Part shown: positions 21,108-29,757 of the stretch, one piece after another
Position numbering within the stretch: the stretch's first letter is position 1
Layout of the letters: each line of letters starts with the position of its first letter
Source: Microbacterium schleiferi
GTDB lineage: Bacteria > Actinomycetota > Actinomycetes > Actinomycetales > Microbacteriaceae
NCBI RefSeq assembly: GCF_020781975.1
Contig: NZ_JAJGNI010000010.1
Location: forward strand, 39,098-103,097
DNA: 64,000 nucleotides
Reading direction: 5' to 3'
Notes under the pieces: model-generated
The model's input: only the letters and a program-made list of their open reading frames with translations
Told to the model about the DNA's origin: nothing
Database searches by the model: none
Made by a program: the position numbers and the translations under genes

Positions 21108-22079
21108 GTGACCACCACTCTCGCCGCATCGACGGCTTCCGATTCGCCGCCTCCGCCGGCCCTGATCGCCGACCGCGTCAAGCGCAGGAACCGCCGCGAG
21201 GCCCGGAACGCCTGGGGCCTGCTGACGCCGGCCCTGATCGTCATCGGGGTGATGACCGTCTACCCCGCGGTCCTGATGGTCGTGCAGTCCTTCACTGACT
21301 ACACCGTCAAGAACAAGGTTCAGGGCACCTGGCCGACCTTCGTCGGGTTTGAGAACTACGTCGACCTGTTCACGAAGTCCGACTTCCCGGCCGCGCTCAT
21401 GCGCAGCCTCGGGATCATGATCGTGCTCACGGTGCTGAACCTCAGTCTCGGCATCCTCGTCGCGGTCCTCATGGTGCGGCTGAGCCGCGCATGGCGGATC
21501 GTCGTGTCGATCGGTCTGCTGGTCGCGTGGGCGATGCCACCCCTCACGGCGACAGTCGTGTGGGGATGGATCTTCGACACCGAGTACGGCCTGGTCAACT
21601 CCATGCTCAACACCCTCACCGGCACCGAGAACTGGACGAACCACTCCTGGCTGCTGAACCCCTGGTCGTTCTTCATGGTTCTCACGATCATCATCGTGTG
21701 GCAGTCGGTGCCGTTCGTGGCGTTCACCACCTACGCCGCCCTCGGTCAGGTTCCGGATGAGGTGCTCGAGGCGGCATCGCTGGACGGCGCGACCGGCTGG
21801 TCACGGTTCCGGCTCATCGTCTTCCCGTACCTGCGCAGTGTTCTCACCGTTGTGCTCGTGCTGCAGATCATCTGGAACCTCCGGATCTTCACGCAGGTGT
21901 ATGCGCTGCAAAGCCGCGGGGGACTGGCCTCCGAGACGAACGTGCTCGGCACCTACCTGTTCCGGCAGGGGGTCGGTGAGTTCGGCGCCACCGCGGCGAT
22001 CGGTGTCGTGATGGTCATCCTGTTGCTTGTCCTCTCGTGGGGATACGTACGCACGACGCTCAAGGAGGAGGAGCTGTGA
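21108..22079 (+). CDS. Sugar ABC transporter permease, MalF type
   Basis: A 323-residue inner-membrane permease with a basic N-terminal tail, six transmembrane helices and the EAA loop EAASLDGATGWSRFRLIVFP that docks the ATPase. GTG at 21108 has an AAAGGAGG site 7 nt upstream. It overlaps the second permease gene by 4 bp. Length and all helices look complete, unlike its partner. Confidence 0.9.
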   Translation: MTTTLAASTASDSPPPPALIADRVKRRNRREARNAWGLLTPALIVIGVMTVYPAVLMVVQSFTDYTVKNKVQGTWPTFVGFENYVDLFTKSDFPAALMRSLGIMIVLTVLNLSLGILVAVLMVRLSRAWRIVVSIGLLVAWAMPPLTATVVWGWIFDTEYGLVNSMLNTLTGTENWTNHSWLLNPWSFFMVLTIIIVWQSVPFVAFTTYAALGQVPDEVLEAASLDGATGWSRFRLIVFPYLRSVLTVVLVLQIIWNLRIFTQVYALQSRGGLASETNVLGTYLFRQGVGEFGATAAIGVVMVILLLVLSWGYVRTTLKEEEL

Positions 22080-22885
22080 GTACTCAGGTCACCCCCGCCA
22101 GCCAGCTCGGCACTATCGGCATCGACGACGAGCCCCGCGTCCGTCCTCGGGGTACGCGTCCCCCGCGGCTCGAGGGAGCGCGCCGACCGAGCCCGCGCAA
22201 GGTCGTGACGCGCACCCTGCTGAACATCGCGGCAGCTGTCGTGTTCGTGATGTCGGTGTTCCCCGTCTACTGGATGGTGAACATGTCGTTCACCCCGACG
22301 AACGAGATCATCAGCCGCGACCCGAGCTTCGTGCCACTGGACTTCACCCTCGAGAACTACATCACGGCGTGGACACGGGAGGCTGCCCCGGGCCAGACCG
22401 ACTTCCCGCACGCGCTGGGCACCACCGTGACCGTCACCGTCGGCGTCCTCATCGTCACGCTGCTGGGGCTCGGAATCGTGTACACCGCCGCCGTGATCCC
22501 CTTCACGATTTGGACCCTGCGCGGGTTCGTCGCGGGAGTTCCCGCCGACCTCGAAGAGGCAGCCATGATCGACGGCTGCACCAAGTCTCAGGCCTTTTGG
22601 AAGGTCACGTTCCCGCTGCTCGCGCCGGGCCTCGTGGCCACCGGGATCTTCGCGTTCATCCAGTCGTGGAACGAGTTCACGATGGCTCTGCTCATGATGA
22701 AGGGCTACAACCTCACGCTGATGCCGTGGCTCAATGCCTTCCAGTCCTCGTCGGTGGGTGGCGCCGTGAACTGGGGAGCGGTGATGGCCGGCTCCACCCT
22801 GATCGCTCTGCCGGTGGTCATCTTCTTCCTCATCGTTCAGGGCCGAATGACCGGTGGACTTGTCGCCGGAGCGGTAAAGGGCTGA
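22076..22885 (+). CDS. Sugar ABC transporter permease, MalG type, apparently with an internal in-frame deletion
   Basis: Second permease of the importer, GTG start overlapping the MalF-type stop with a GGAGGAGGAG binding site. It has a first transmembrane helix (about residues 45-68), an intact EAA loop (EEAAMIDGCTKSQAFWKVTF), two C-terminal helices and the family ending TGGLVAGAVKG. However, it is only 269 residues despite a long N-terminal tail. The helix starting TVTVTVGVLIVTLL runs directly into GLGIVYTAAVIPFTIW, a segment normally found about 50 residues later. The helix, cytoplasmic loop and periplasmic region between them appear missing, around bases 22440-22490. The importer may therefore not work, unless a related permease substitutes. 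Confidence 0.8.
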   Translation: MSTQVTPASQLGTIGIDDEPRVRPRGTRPPRLEGARRPSPRKVVTRTLLNIAAAVVFVMSVFPVYWMVNMSFTPTNEIISRDPSFVPLDFTLENYITAWTREAAPGQTDFPHALGTTVTVTVGVLIVTLLGLGIVYTAAVIPFTIWTLRGFVAGVPADLEEAAMIDGCTKSQAFWKVTFPLLAPGLVATGIFAFIQSWNEFTMALLMMKGYNLTLMPWLNAFQSSSVGGAVNWGAVMAGSTLIALPVVIFFLIVQGRMTGGLVAGAVKG

Positions 22886-22928
22886 TGAGAATGTGCACCA
22901 CCCACCGCCTCTCGATCGGGGGCGGACG

Positions 22929-23858
22929 ATGAGACTCGGCCTCGATGTCGGGGGAACCAAGACGGATGCTGTCGCCGTCGCCCCGAACGGCACCATCGTC
23001 TCCCGCACGCGCCTGGCCACCGGGTGGGGTCCGGATGCCGTCGTGCAGACGATCCTTGCTGCGGTCTCGTCGCTGCAGGCTGATCCCGCGCTCACAGCGG
23101 CGGATGTCCGGTCGGTGGGGATCGGGATTCCCGGCCGGATCGAACCGGGGTCAGGCCGGGTCGAACACGCCGTCAACCTCGGCGTCGAGACGCTCGATCT
23201 TGCCGCCGCCGTCGCTCCGGTCCTCGGAGTGCCCGTGCGCGTCGAGAACGACGTCAAGGCAGCGGCACTGGGTGCTGCCTCGCTGCGGGGCGGGACGCTC
23301 TCGATGGGGTATCTGAACCTCGGGACGGGGATAGCCGCCGCCATCGTGACGGGGGGCGTGCTCTGGCGCGGGGCGCGCGGTGGTGCCGGAGAGATCGGGC
23401 ACCTGTCGATCGATCCGGCGGGACCCGTGTGCCGCTGCGGCCAATGCGGCTGCATCGAGGCGCTGGCCGGCGGAGGCGCGGTGTCAGCCCGGTGGGGCAG
23501 GCCCGGCGCGCTCCCGATTCGAGACGTCTTCGACGCTGCCGACGGCGGTGATGCGGCAGCCGTGCTGGTGCGAACCGACCTCGCCCGAGGCGTCGCCGCC
23601 GCTATCCGGGTGCTCGTGCTCACCGCGGATGTCGACACCGTGGTCCTCGGCGGCGGCATCACCGCTCTCGGCACCCGACTGCAGAGCGAGGTGGCTGCTC
23701 AGCTGGAGGCGAGCGCGCGGGAATCGGCATTCCTGCGTTCACTCCAGCTGGTCGACCGCGTTGAGATCCTCCCCGCGGGTGCGCCTGCCGCAGCGCTCGG
23801 AGCGGCGCTCATCGGCACTGAAGCTGCAGACGAAAGAGAGGTCCTTTCCCATGGCTGA
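22929..23858 (+). CDS. ROK-family sugar kinase
   Basis: A 309-residue kinase without a DNA-binding domain. It has the phosphate motif LDVGGTKTDAVAV at the N-terminus, ENDVKAAALG (catalytic Asp), LGTGIAAAIV and the ROK zinc motif GEIGHL with CRCGQCGC. Probable substrate glucose, GlcNAc or another hexosamine released inside the cell; the 8-bp overlap with nagB argues for an amino sugar. ATG at 22929 is chosen because the fold begins there. The gene is 43 bp after the permease. Confidence 0.85.
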   Translation: MRLGLDVGGTKTDAVAVAPNGTIVSRTRLATGWGPDAVVQTILAAVSSLQADPALTAADVRSVGIGIPGRIEPGSGRVEHAVNLGVETLDLAAAVAPVLGVPVRVENDVKAAALGAASLRGGTLSMGYLNLGTGIAAAIVTGGVLWRGARGGAGEIGHLSIDPAGPVCRCGQCGCIEALAGGGAVSARWGRPGALPIRDVFDAADGGDAAAVLVRTDLARGVAAAIRVLVLTADVDTVVLGGGITALGTRLQSEVAAQLEASARESAFLRSLQLVDRVEILPAGAPAAALGAALIGTEAADEREVLSHG

Positions 23859-24630
23859 AGTCATCATCGTCCCGGGCCGCGAGGCAGGCGGGAAGCTGGT
23901 CGCGAGCGAGATCGCGCGGCGTATCCGCGCGACGCCTGACCTCGTGCTCGGACTCGCGACCGGCTCGACGCCGCTCCCGGTATATCAGGCGCTGGTGCCC
24001 GCCCTCGCGGGCGTCGACGTGTCAACGGTGCGCGGGTTCGCCCTCGACGAGTACGTGGGCCTCGATCCCGCACACCCGCAGAGCTATCGGTCGGTCATCA
24101 CGCGCGAAGTGGTCGAGCCGTTGGGGCTGGACCCGGCGCGCATTCGCGTCCCCGATGGGCGTCTCGACGGAGTCGCGCACGCCGGCGAGATCTATGAGGC
24201 AGCGATCATGGATGCTGGTGGCATCGCCCTGCAGATCCTCGGGATCGGTACCGACGGGCACATCGGTTTCAACGAGCCGGGCTCGTCGTTCGCCTCTCGC
24301 ACGCGCGTCAAGACACTCACGGAACAGACACGCACCGACAATGCGCGCTTCTTTGCCTCGCCGGACGAGGTGCCGATGCACTGCATCACGCAGGGCCTCG
24401 GCACGATTCTCGAGGCAGACCACCTCGTGCTCCTCGCGTTCGGGAGCGCCAAGGCCGCGGCTCTCGCCGCCGCCGTCGAGGGCCCACTGTCGGCATCCGT
24501 CCCCGGTTCGGCGATTCAGCTTCATCCGCACGTCACCGTCGTCGTCGATGAGGATGCCGCAGCCGAACTCGCTCGGGCCGAGTACTACCGGTATGCCTAC
24601 GCGAACAAGCCGGACTGGCAGGGCTTGTAG
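23851..24630 (+). CDS. nagB: Glucosamine-6-phosphate deaminase NagB
   Basis: Converts glucosamine-6-phosphate to fructose-6-phosphate and ammonia. The 259-residue length is normal. ATGSTP phosphate loop, FALDEYVGL (D66, catalytic) and GIGTDGHIGFNEPGSSF are intact. The start overlaps the ROK kinase by 8 bp. Together with nagA about 2.3 kb away on the other strand it completes GlcNAc-6-phosphate breakdown. Confidence 0.96.
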   Translation: MAEVIIVPGREAGGKLVASEIARRIRATPDLVLGLATGSTPLPVYQALVPALAGVDVSTVRGFALDEYVGLDPAHPQSYRSVITREVVEPLGLDPARIRVPDGRLDGVAHAGEIYEAAIMDAGGIALQILGIGTDGHIGFNEPGSSFASRTRVKTLTEQTRTDNARFFASPDEVPMHCITQGLGTILEADHLVLLAFGSAKAAALAAAVEGPLSASVPGSAIQLHPHVTVVVDEDAAAELARAEYYRYAYANKPDWQGL

Positions 24631-24660
24631 GCCGAGCGCCGTGCGCCGGCAGGGCTGGGG

Positions 24661-25083
24661 TTAAGCAGCGGAGTCACTCCACGCGAAACCGATCAGGTGC
24701 GTTCGGCTGAGGGGTGCGAGCGGCGTCGATGCAACCTCGTGCTCGGTGATCCAGCGCAGCTCAGCGATCTCGGCGCTGGCGTCAGCTCGGGCCTCGCTCA
24801 CTCGCAGCACGAACGCATCGGCGATGACGCGGTGTCCCGGCTCGTTGGCCGCGGCAGCTTCGAACCGGCCGAGCGGGACGAGATCTTCAGCCGCGGCCCG
24901 GATGCCGGTCTCTTCTGCGATCTCACGGATGACGGCATCCATCGCGCTCTCGCCGGGGTCGGGCTTTCCGCCCGGTTGCTGAAAGACGGTAGCGCCATGC
25001 TTGCGCACGACGAGGGCGCGGCCGTCGGTCGACACGATGACTGCCGCGCTGACGTGGATGACCCCACTCACGGTGTCGCTCAC
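24661..25083 (-). CDS. NUDIX hydrolase
   Basis: A 140-residue pyrophosphohydrolase with a complete NUDIX box, GGKPDPGESAMDAVIREIAE followed by ETGI. The substrate is not predictable; small members often clean oxidised or unusual nucleotides. The GTG start overlaps the stop of the upstream FAD oxidase gene (GTGA), so it is the third gene of a DUF2568-oxidase-NUDIX operon that splits the amino-sugar genes. Confidence 0.88.
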   Translation of the reverse strand: MSDTVSGVIHVSAAVIVSTDGRALVVRKHGATVFQQPGGKPDPGESAMDAVIREIAEETGIRAAAEDLVPLGRFEAAAANEPGHRVIADAFVLRVSEARADASAEIAELRWITEHEVASTPLAPLSRTHLIGFAWSDSAA

Positions 25084-26447
25084 GGCCCGAACACTTTGCC
25101 GGGGTTCAGGATCCCCTGCGGATCGAAGACACGCGCGATCTGGCGCTGCAGCTCCCACTGGTCATCGCCGAGTTCGTCCGCGAGCCACCGTCGCTTGAGC
25201 ACCCCGATACCGTGCTCGCCGGTGAGAGTTCCGCCGAGCTCGAGCGCGGCACGAAACAGCTCATCGGCGGCTTCCCAGATCGCCGCGGGCACGTCGGGAC
25301 CGTCGAAGATGAAGTTCGGATGCAGGTTCCCATCGCCAGCGTGAGCGACGGTGGGAATCACGAGGCCGTAGCGGCGCTCGATGTCGGCGATGCGCGCGAA
25401 CATCGCCGCGAGCGCTGAGCGTGGTACCGAAACGTCCTCGATGAGGGTCGTGCCCAGGCGTGCCATCGCGGGATGCACCGACCGGCGGATCGCGAGCAGC
25501 CGCTCGCCCTCGTCGCGGTCGGTGGACACGGCGACGGTTCCTCCCGCTGCCTCGAGGACAGCGGTGATCGCCGCCGCGTCAGCTGCCGCCGCAGCGCCAT
25601 CGGTCTGGATCGTCACGTGCGCCGCGCCCGGGGTCGGCGCGGCAAGGCCCAGCAACTCATGGATGGCCGTCAGGGCTGCGGCATCCAGCAGCTCCATGAT
25701 CGCCGGTTGCAGTCCCGCGGCGGTGACTGCGCTGCACGCACTCGCGGCGGTGCCGACATCCGTGAAGGTTGCGGCGATGGTGCACACCTCGCCGGGCACG
25801 AGTCGCCGCAGCTTCAGGGTCGCACCAACCACGACGCCGAGGATGCCCTCGGAACCGACTACGAGAGATGTGAGGTCGAGCCCTGTGACGCCCTTGACCG
25901 TGCGGTGACCGAGGTGCAGGAGTCGCCCGTCGGCGAGGACGATATCGACGCCGAGGACGGCATCCCGCACCACGCCGTACTTGGCGCACAGTAGTCCGCC
26001 CGCTCCCGTGGCGATGTTGCCGCCGACTGTGGAGATGTCGCGGCTGGCGGGGTCGGGCGCCCACCACAGGCCGTACTCGGCAAGCGCGCGGTTCAGGTCC
26101 GCGTTCAGGATGCCGGGCTCGACCACGGCGAGCAGGTCGTCGGGCCGTACCTCCACGATGCGATCCATCGCCCGAACCGAGAGGGCGATCTCGCCGGGTC
26201 CGGCATTCGCACCGCCCGCGAGCCCCGTCCCGGCACCGCGGGTGACGACGGGTGTCCCCGTGACCGACGCGATGCGCAGGGTCGCCTGCACCTCTTCGAC
26301 GCTCCGGGCGTGCACGACCGCGAGAGGACGGCCGGTGCTGGCGTGACCGGACTTGTCGGCGCGGGCGGCCTCGAGAGAGGCATCCGACGTGTCGAGCGCG
26401 TGGCCGAGTTCGGCACGCAGCTGCGCGAGGACCTCTCGGTCGCTCAT
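25080..26447 (-). CDS. FAD-linked oxidase, glycolate/D-lactate dehydrogenase (GlcD) type
   Basis: A 455-residue flavoenzyme: an N-terminal FAD-binding PCMH domain with TRGAGTGLAGGANAGPGEIA, an internal VGSEGILGVV segment, and a C-terminal FAD-oxidase domain ending GEHGIGVLKR and DPQGILNPGKVF. The family oxidises 2-hydroxyacids such as glycolate or D-lactate. It has no signal or membrane helix. ATG at 26447 overlaps the DUF2568 gene stop by 4 bp; a longer open frame upstream lacks coding character. Confidence 0.9.
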   Translation of the reverse strand: MSDREVLAQLRAELGHALDTSDASLEAARADKSGHASTGRPLAVVHARSVEEVQATLRIASVTGTPVVTRGAGTGLAGGANAGPGEIALSVRAMDRIVEVRPDDLLAVVEPGILNADLNRALAEYGLWWAPDPASRDISTVGGNIATGAGGLLCAKYGVVRDAVLGVDIVLADGRLLHLGHRTVKGVTGLDLTSLVVGSEGILGVVVGATLKLRRLVPGEVCTIAATFTDVGTAASACSAVTAAGLQPAIMELLDAAALTAIHELLGLAAPTPGAAHVTIQTDGAAAAADAAAITAVLEAAGGTVAVSTDRDEGERLLAIRRSVHPAMARLGTTLIEDVSVPRSALAAMFARIADIERRYGLVIPTVAHAGDGNLHPNFIFDGPDVPAAIWEAADELFRAALELGGTLTGEHGIGVLKRRWLADELGDDQWELQRQIARVFDPQGILNPGKVFGP

Positions 26448-26821
26448 GCCAGCCGGCGGCGCCCCGCGAGCACGCCGACGGTGACGGCGATGACCCCGAA
26501 GATCAGGCCGACCCAGACAAGGCCCACGCTCCACCAGGCGATCGTCGCCGAGACATACACGAGGAGCTCGACCACGGCCCGCAGGAACGGGTGGACGACG
26601 ATGACGGCCCGGGGCGAAACGAACAGCGCCCACAGCAGGATGGCGACCACCGGCGCGACGATGCCGGCGACGATGTTCCAGGGGAAGGGCCAGGCGGCGA
26701 AGCCCCAGAACGCGAGAGTCCCGAACGCGAAGAGTTCGCACAGAACGGCGAGCACGTCGACCGCGCTCAACGCCGGGCGGGTCCCTGCGGGAACGCCGGA
26801 CGGGGTCGCTGATTCGGGCAT
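26444..26821 (-). CDS. DUF2568 (YrdB-family) small membrane protein
   Basis: A 125-residue protein with four hydrophobic helices separated by very short loops and a basic C-terminal tail (GRRRLA). This length and helix pattern fit the DUF2568/YrdB family, for which no function is established. It is the first gene of the DUF2568-oxidase-NUDIX operon, coupled to the oxidase by an ATGA overlap. Confidence 0.7.
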   Translation of the reverse strand: MPESATPSGVPAGTRPALSAVDVLAVLCELFAFGTLAFWGFAAWPFPWNIVAGIVAPVVAILLWALFVSPRAVIVVHPFLRAVVELLVYVSATIAWWSVGLVWVGLIFGVIAVTVGVLAGRRRLA

Positions 26822-26845
26822 GTTTCCAGTCTAGGCCGCGTCAGT

Positions 26846-26898
26846 TGGGCGCATCTGGTCGCTTCCGCGACAAAGGTGGGCGCATCTGGTCGCTTCCG
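26846..26898. repeat. Two direct copies of a 22-bp sequence
   Basis: Bases 26846-26867 and 26877-26898 are identical, giving a 31-bp period. Each copy starts TGGGCGCATCTGG. They lie between nagA (ending at 26957) and the DUF2568 start. No ORF or hairpin explains them. They may be part of a dispersed intergenic repeat or paired protein-binding sites; the rest of the 135-bp gap shows nothing else. Confidence 0.6.
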
Positions 26899-26956
26899 AG
26901 CCGGGACGGGACAGTTCGAGCCCATCTTTCCGTTGCCCCAGGCACGGGTGCTGGCG

Positions 26957-28117
26957 TCAGCGCATGCGGCGGCCATCGAGCCAGACCGCGCGCGGCGCGA
27001 GCGCGGCATCCAGCAGCACGGCGTCAGCGGCGAAACCTTCACGCAGGATGCCGAGTCGGTCGTCGACGCCGATCGCTGCCGCCGGCGCACGGGTGAGCGC
27101 GTCCAAGGCCGAGGGCAGGTCGATGCCGGCCTCGAGGGCAACGCGAAGCGCGGCATCCTGAGTGAGGGTCGACCCCGCGATCGTGCTCGTTCCTGCAACG
27201 CGGGCCACCCCGTCGACGACATCCACCTCCAGCTCGCCGAGCGTGTACCGGCCATCGCGGGCGCCCGCCGCGGCCATCGCGTCGGTGATGAGCGCGATCC
27301 GCCCCGGCGCCGCGGCGAACAGGATCCGGATGAGCTCCGGGTCAACGTGCACGCCGTCGGCGATCACCTCGAGCGTCGCGCGCGGGTCGGCGGTAGCCGC
27401 CCCGACCGGCCCCGGCGCACGGTGGTGCAAGGGAGGCATCGCGTTGAACGCGTGGGTCAGGATGCTCGCGCCGGCTTCGAACGCCGCACGCGTCGCCTCG
27501 GCGTCCGCATCCGTGTGACCGACCGCGACAGCGACTCCCGCATCCACGAAGGTTCGGATCGTCTTCGGTGCTCCCGGCAGCTCCGGTGCCACGGTGATCT
27601 GCCGGATCGTCCCCGCGCCGGCTGCGAGGAGCGCGGCGACGGCGTCCGGAGTTGCCTCCCGGAGGGCCGCGGGGTCGTGGGCGCCGCGGTGACCGGGATC
27701 CAGGAACGGCCCCTCGAGGTGCGTGCCGAGGATGCCGGCATCCGTGTGCGTCATCGCTGCGATCCGCGCAGCCTGGGCGGTGAGGTGCTCGAGCGAGCCC
27801 GAGACGAGCGAAAGGACTGCGCGCGTCGTGCCGCGTGCCAGATGCAGGGCTCGGGCGGCGCGGATGTCCGACTCATCGCTCTCGTACGAGAACCCGCCGC
27901 CGCCGTGGCCGTGGATGTCGACGAACCCCGGCGTGAGGATGGCGCCGGGCCCGGCTACGTCCCTCGCGGCGATGACCGTCGCCGAGGAGGTGCGTGACCG
28001 CCAGGTCTCTCCCTCTCCCACCGCGGCTATGGTGCCGCCGCGCATCTCGACCCACGCGTCGGCTGTCTCGGATCCGTCCGAGACGAGCCGGGCGCTGTGG
28101 ATGATCGTGGCGCTCAC
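26957..28117 (-). CDS. nagA: N-acetylglucosamine-6-phosphate deacetylase NagA
   Basis: Removes acetate from GlcNAc-6-phosphate. A 386-residue amidohydrolase with the metal motif DIHGHGGGG, THLEGPFLDPGHRGAHD, VGHTDAD and HAFNAMPPLHHRAPG, and the catalytic Asp in LITDAM. GTG at 28117 overlaps the stop of the hexosaminidase gene, so the two enzymes are coupled. The product feeds NagB, encoded on the opposite strand. Confidence 0.95.
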   Translation of the reverse strand: MSATIIHSARLVSDGSETADAWVEMRGGTIAAVGEGETWRSRTSSATVIAARDVAGPGAILTPGFVDIHGHGGGGFSYESDESDIRAARALHLARGTTRAVLSLVSGSLEHLTAQAARIAAMTHTDAGILGTHLEGPFLDPGHRGAHDPAALREATPDAVAALLAAGAGTIRQITVAPELPGAPKTIRTFVDAGVAVAVGHTDADAEATRAAFEAGASILTHAFNAMPPLHHRAPGPVGAATADPRATLEVIADGVHVDPELIRILFAAAPGRIALITDAMAAAGARDGRYTLGELEVDVVDGVARVAGTSTIAGSTLTQDAALRVALEAGIDLPSALDALTRAPAAAIGVDDRLGILREGFAADAVLLDAALAPRAVWLDGRRMR

Positions 28118-29670
28118 GACGTTTCCTCGTCCCGCCACGGGATCTCGGGCGAGCGGCGGAAACGGATGCCGAGCGCACTCCAGAGCACGTCGAGCGCGCC
28201 GACCCGCTCGCGGAAAGAGTCCCACGTGCGCAGGGGGTTCAGGTCGCTGGCGGGAGACCAGGCTGCCTCGGCAGCAGCAGCGATCCGCGGGAACATCAGC
28301 GTGTCGATGTCGTCGGGACTGCGGACGGTCTCGGTCCACAGCGCGGCCTCGACCCCCAGGATGTCGCTCTCGGCCACCCCGTCGAGCACCGTCCCCGGTT
28401 CCCATGCGTAGGCGCGTTCCACGCTCGTGACACCGTTCGCCCAGGTGAGGCCCAGCTCCGAGTCCGCGGCATCCTTCATGTCGAGGTAGACGGCGTCGGC
28501 TGGCGACAGGATGATGCGCCCGCCGCGTGTGACGAAGCCCCGTGCTTTGTCGTCCGTACCGTCGGTCGGTGAGACGAATCCCCAGTAGTGGCCGACGGTT
28601 CCCGGATGCAGGTCGCTCGCTGCGCCGGCCTCGTGCCACATCACGGGCACCTTCCCGGCATCCGCAACGATGCGTGACGCGAGGCTCACGAACTCGGCGT
28701 AATCGGCGGGATCCGTCCCCAAGGCCTCGTCGCCGCCGACGTGCAGGTACGGGCCGGGCGTCATCGCGGCGAGATCGGTGACGACGTCCGTCACGAAGGC
28801 CTCTGTCGCCGCGTCGCCGATCCGCAGCGACGAGAAGCCGACGGCGAGGCCTTCGTATGGCTCGCCCGCGACGGGAAGCGTGCTGCCGTATGTCTCGACG
28901 ACTTCGCGAATGTGGTCGGAGATCACCGGCTCTTCGACCAGGTCGGGGTAGGCGAGGCCGACAGCGTGGGTGTGACCGGGAAGATCGATCTCGGGCACCA
29001 CTGTCATGTGGCGGGCCGCCGCGTACGCGACGATCCGCGCGTAGTCCTCGGCGGTGTAGAGGCCGCCGGGGTCACCGCCGATGGCGGTTGCGGATGCCAG
29101 CCGTGTCAACTCGGGCCGGGAGGGGATCTCGATCCGCCACCCCTGATCATCGGTCAGGTGCAGATGGAGGTGGTTCAGCTTCAGCTGCGCCGCCCGGTCG
29201 ATCACACCGAGCACCACCTCGACCGGGGAGAAGTGGCGTGCGACATCAAGCATGACGCCGCGGTAAGCGAAGCGCGGCGAGTCAGCGATCTCTACGGCCG
29301 GGATGCGCCATCCGTCGTCGGTCCGCGCGATCAGCTGCGTCAGGGTCTGGATGCCGTAGAACAGCCCCGCCTCATCCGACCCGGTCACGGCGACGCCGTC
29401 TGTTGAAGTGATCAGCCGGTAGGACTCGGGGGTTTCGGCATCCGTGATGGACAGAGTGATGCCGGGGCCCGCAGCCGTCGGGTCGAGGTCGATCTCGCCG
29501 TCGGTTCGCGCAGACGCCAGGTTCGTCAGGATGCCGACGGCTGTCTGATCGCCGGTGACCGCCGTCCGCGCTTGCAGGGTGAATCCCGGTCCTTCGACCG
29601 CTGCCGCGTCGCGGGGGAGAGGAACCGGCCACGGGAAGGCGGCGGCGTCACGGGGCTGCGTCCCGGTCAT
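28114..29670 (-). CDS. Beta-N-acetylhexosaminidase, GH20
   Basis: A 518-residue glycoside hydrolase. An N-terminal GH20b-type domain (about residues 1-125) precedes the catalytic barrel starting SPRFAYRGVMLDVARHF. The substrate-assisted catalytic pair D314-E315 lies in HVGGDEA, and HLHLTDDQGWR is also typical. No signal peptide is present, so it should cut imported chitobiose or similar oligosaccharides in the cytoplasm, handing GlcNAc to the kinases. The start codon directly abuts a ROK-type half-site. Confidence 0.93.
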   Translation of the reverse strand: MTGTQPRDAAAFPWPVPLPRDAAAVEGPGFTLQARTAVTGDQTAVGILTNLASARTDGEIDLDPTAAGPGITLSITDAETPESYRLITSTDGVAVTGSDEAGLFYGIQTLTQLIARTDDGWRIPAVEIADSPRFAYRGVMLDVARHFSPVEVVLGVIDRAAQLKLNHLHLHLTDDQGWRIEIPSRPELTRLASATAIGGDPGGLYTAEDYARIVAYAAARHMTVVPEIDLPGHTHAVGLAYPDLVEEPVISDHIREVVETYGSTLPVAGEPYEGLAVGFSSLRIGDAATEAFVTDVVTDLAAMTPGPYLHVGGDEALGTDPADYAEFVSLASRIVADAGKVPVMWHEAGAASDLHPGTVGHYWGFVSPTDGTDDKARGFVTRGGRIILSPADAVYLDMKDAADSELGLTWANGVTSVERAYAWEPGTVLDGVAESDILGVEAALWTETVRSPDDIDTLMFPRIAAAAEAAWSPASDLNPLRTWDSFRERVGALDVLWSALGIRFRRSPEIPWRDEETS

Positions 29671-29688
29671 GTAAAGAGTCCTAACAAA
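29671..29688 (-). promoter_or_regulatory. Probable ROK operator half-site before hexosaminidase
   Basis: On the minus strand TTTGTTAGGA (29679-29688) is followed after 5 nt by TAC and then the ATG. The operator in front of the ROK gene has the same spacing: TTTGTTCGTA, 5 nt, TACTAACAAA. The right half here is degenerate. This suggests that nagA and the hexosaminidase belong to the same regulon. Confidence 0.4.
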
Positions 29689-29747
29689 TAGCGTTGAGTC
29701 ACTCTACCAACCGCTCGGTCGCGGATCGAGGGCGTAGCGCGATCCGC

Positions 29748-29753
29748 TATGCT
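29748..29753 (+). promoter_or_regulatory. Probable -10 box of glyA
   Basis: TATGCT ends 4 nt before the first base of the ZTP riboswitch, so transcription would begin at or just inside the aptamer. No convincing -35 is seen. Confidence 0.4.
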
Positions 29754-29757
29754 CGGG

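Noticed and set aside
26905..26930. GTTCGAGCC resembling a tRNA T-loop
   Set aside because: The flanking bases cannot form the T-stem and no acceptor or anticodon arm can be built around it.
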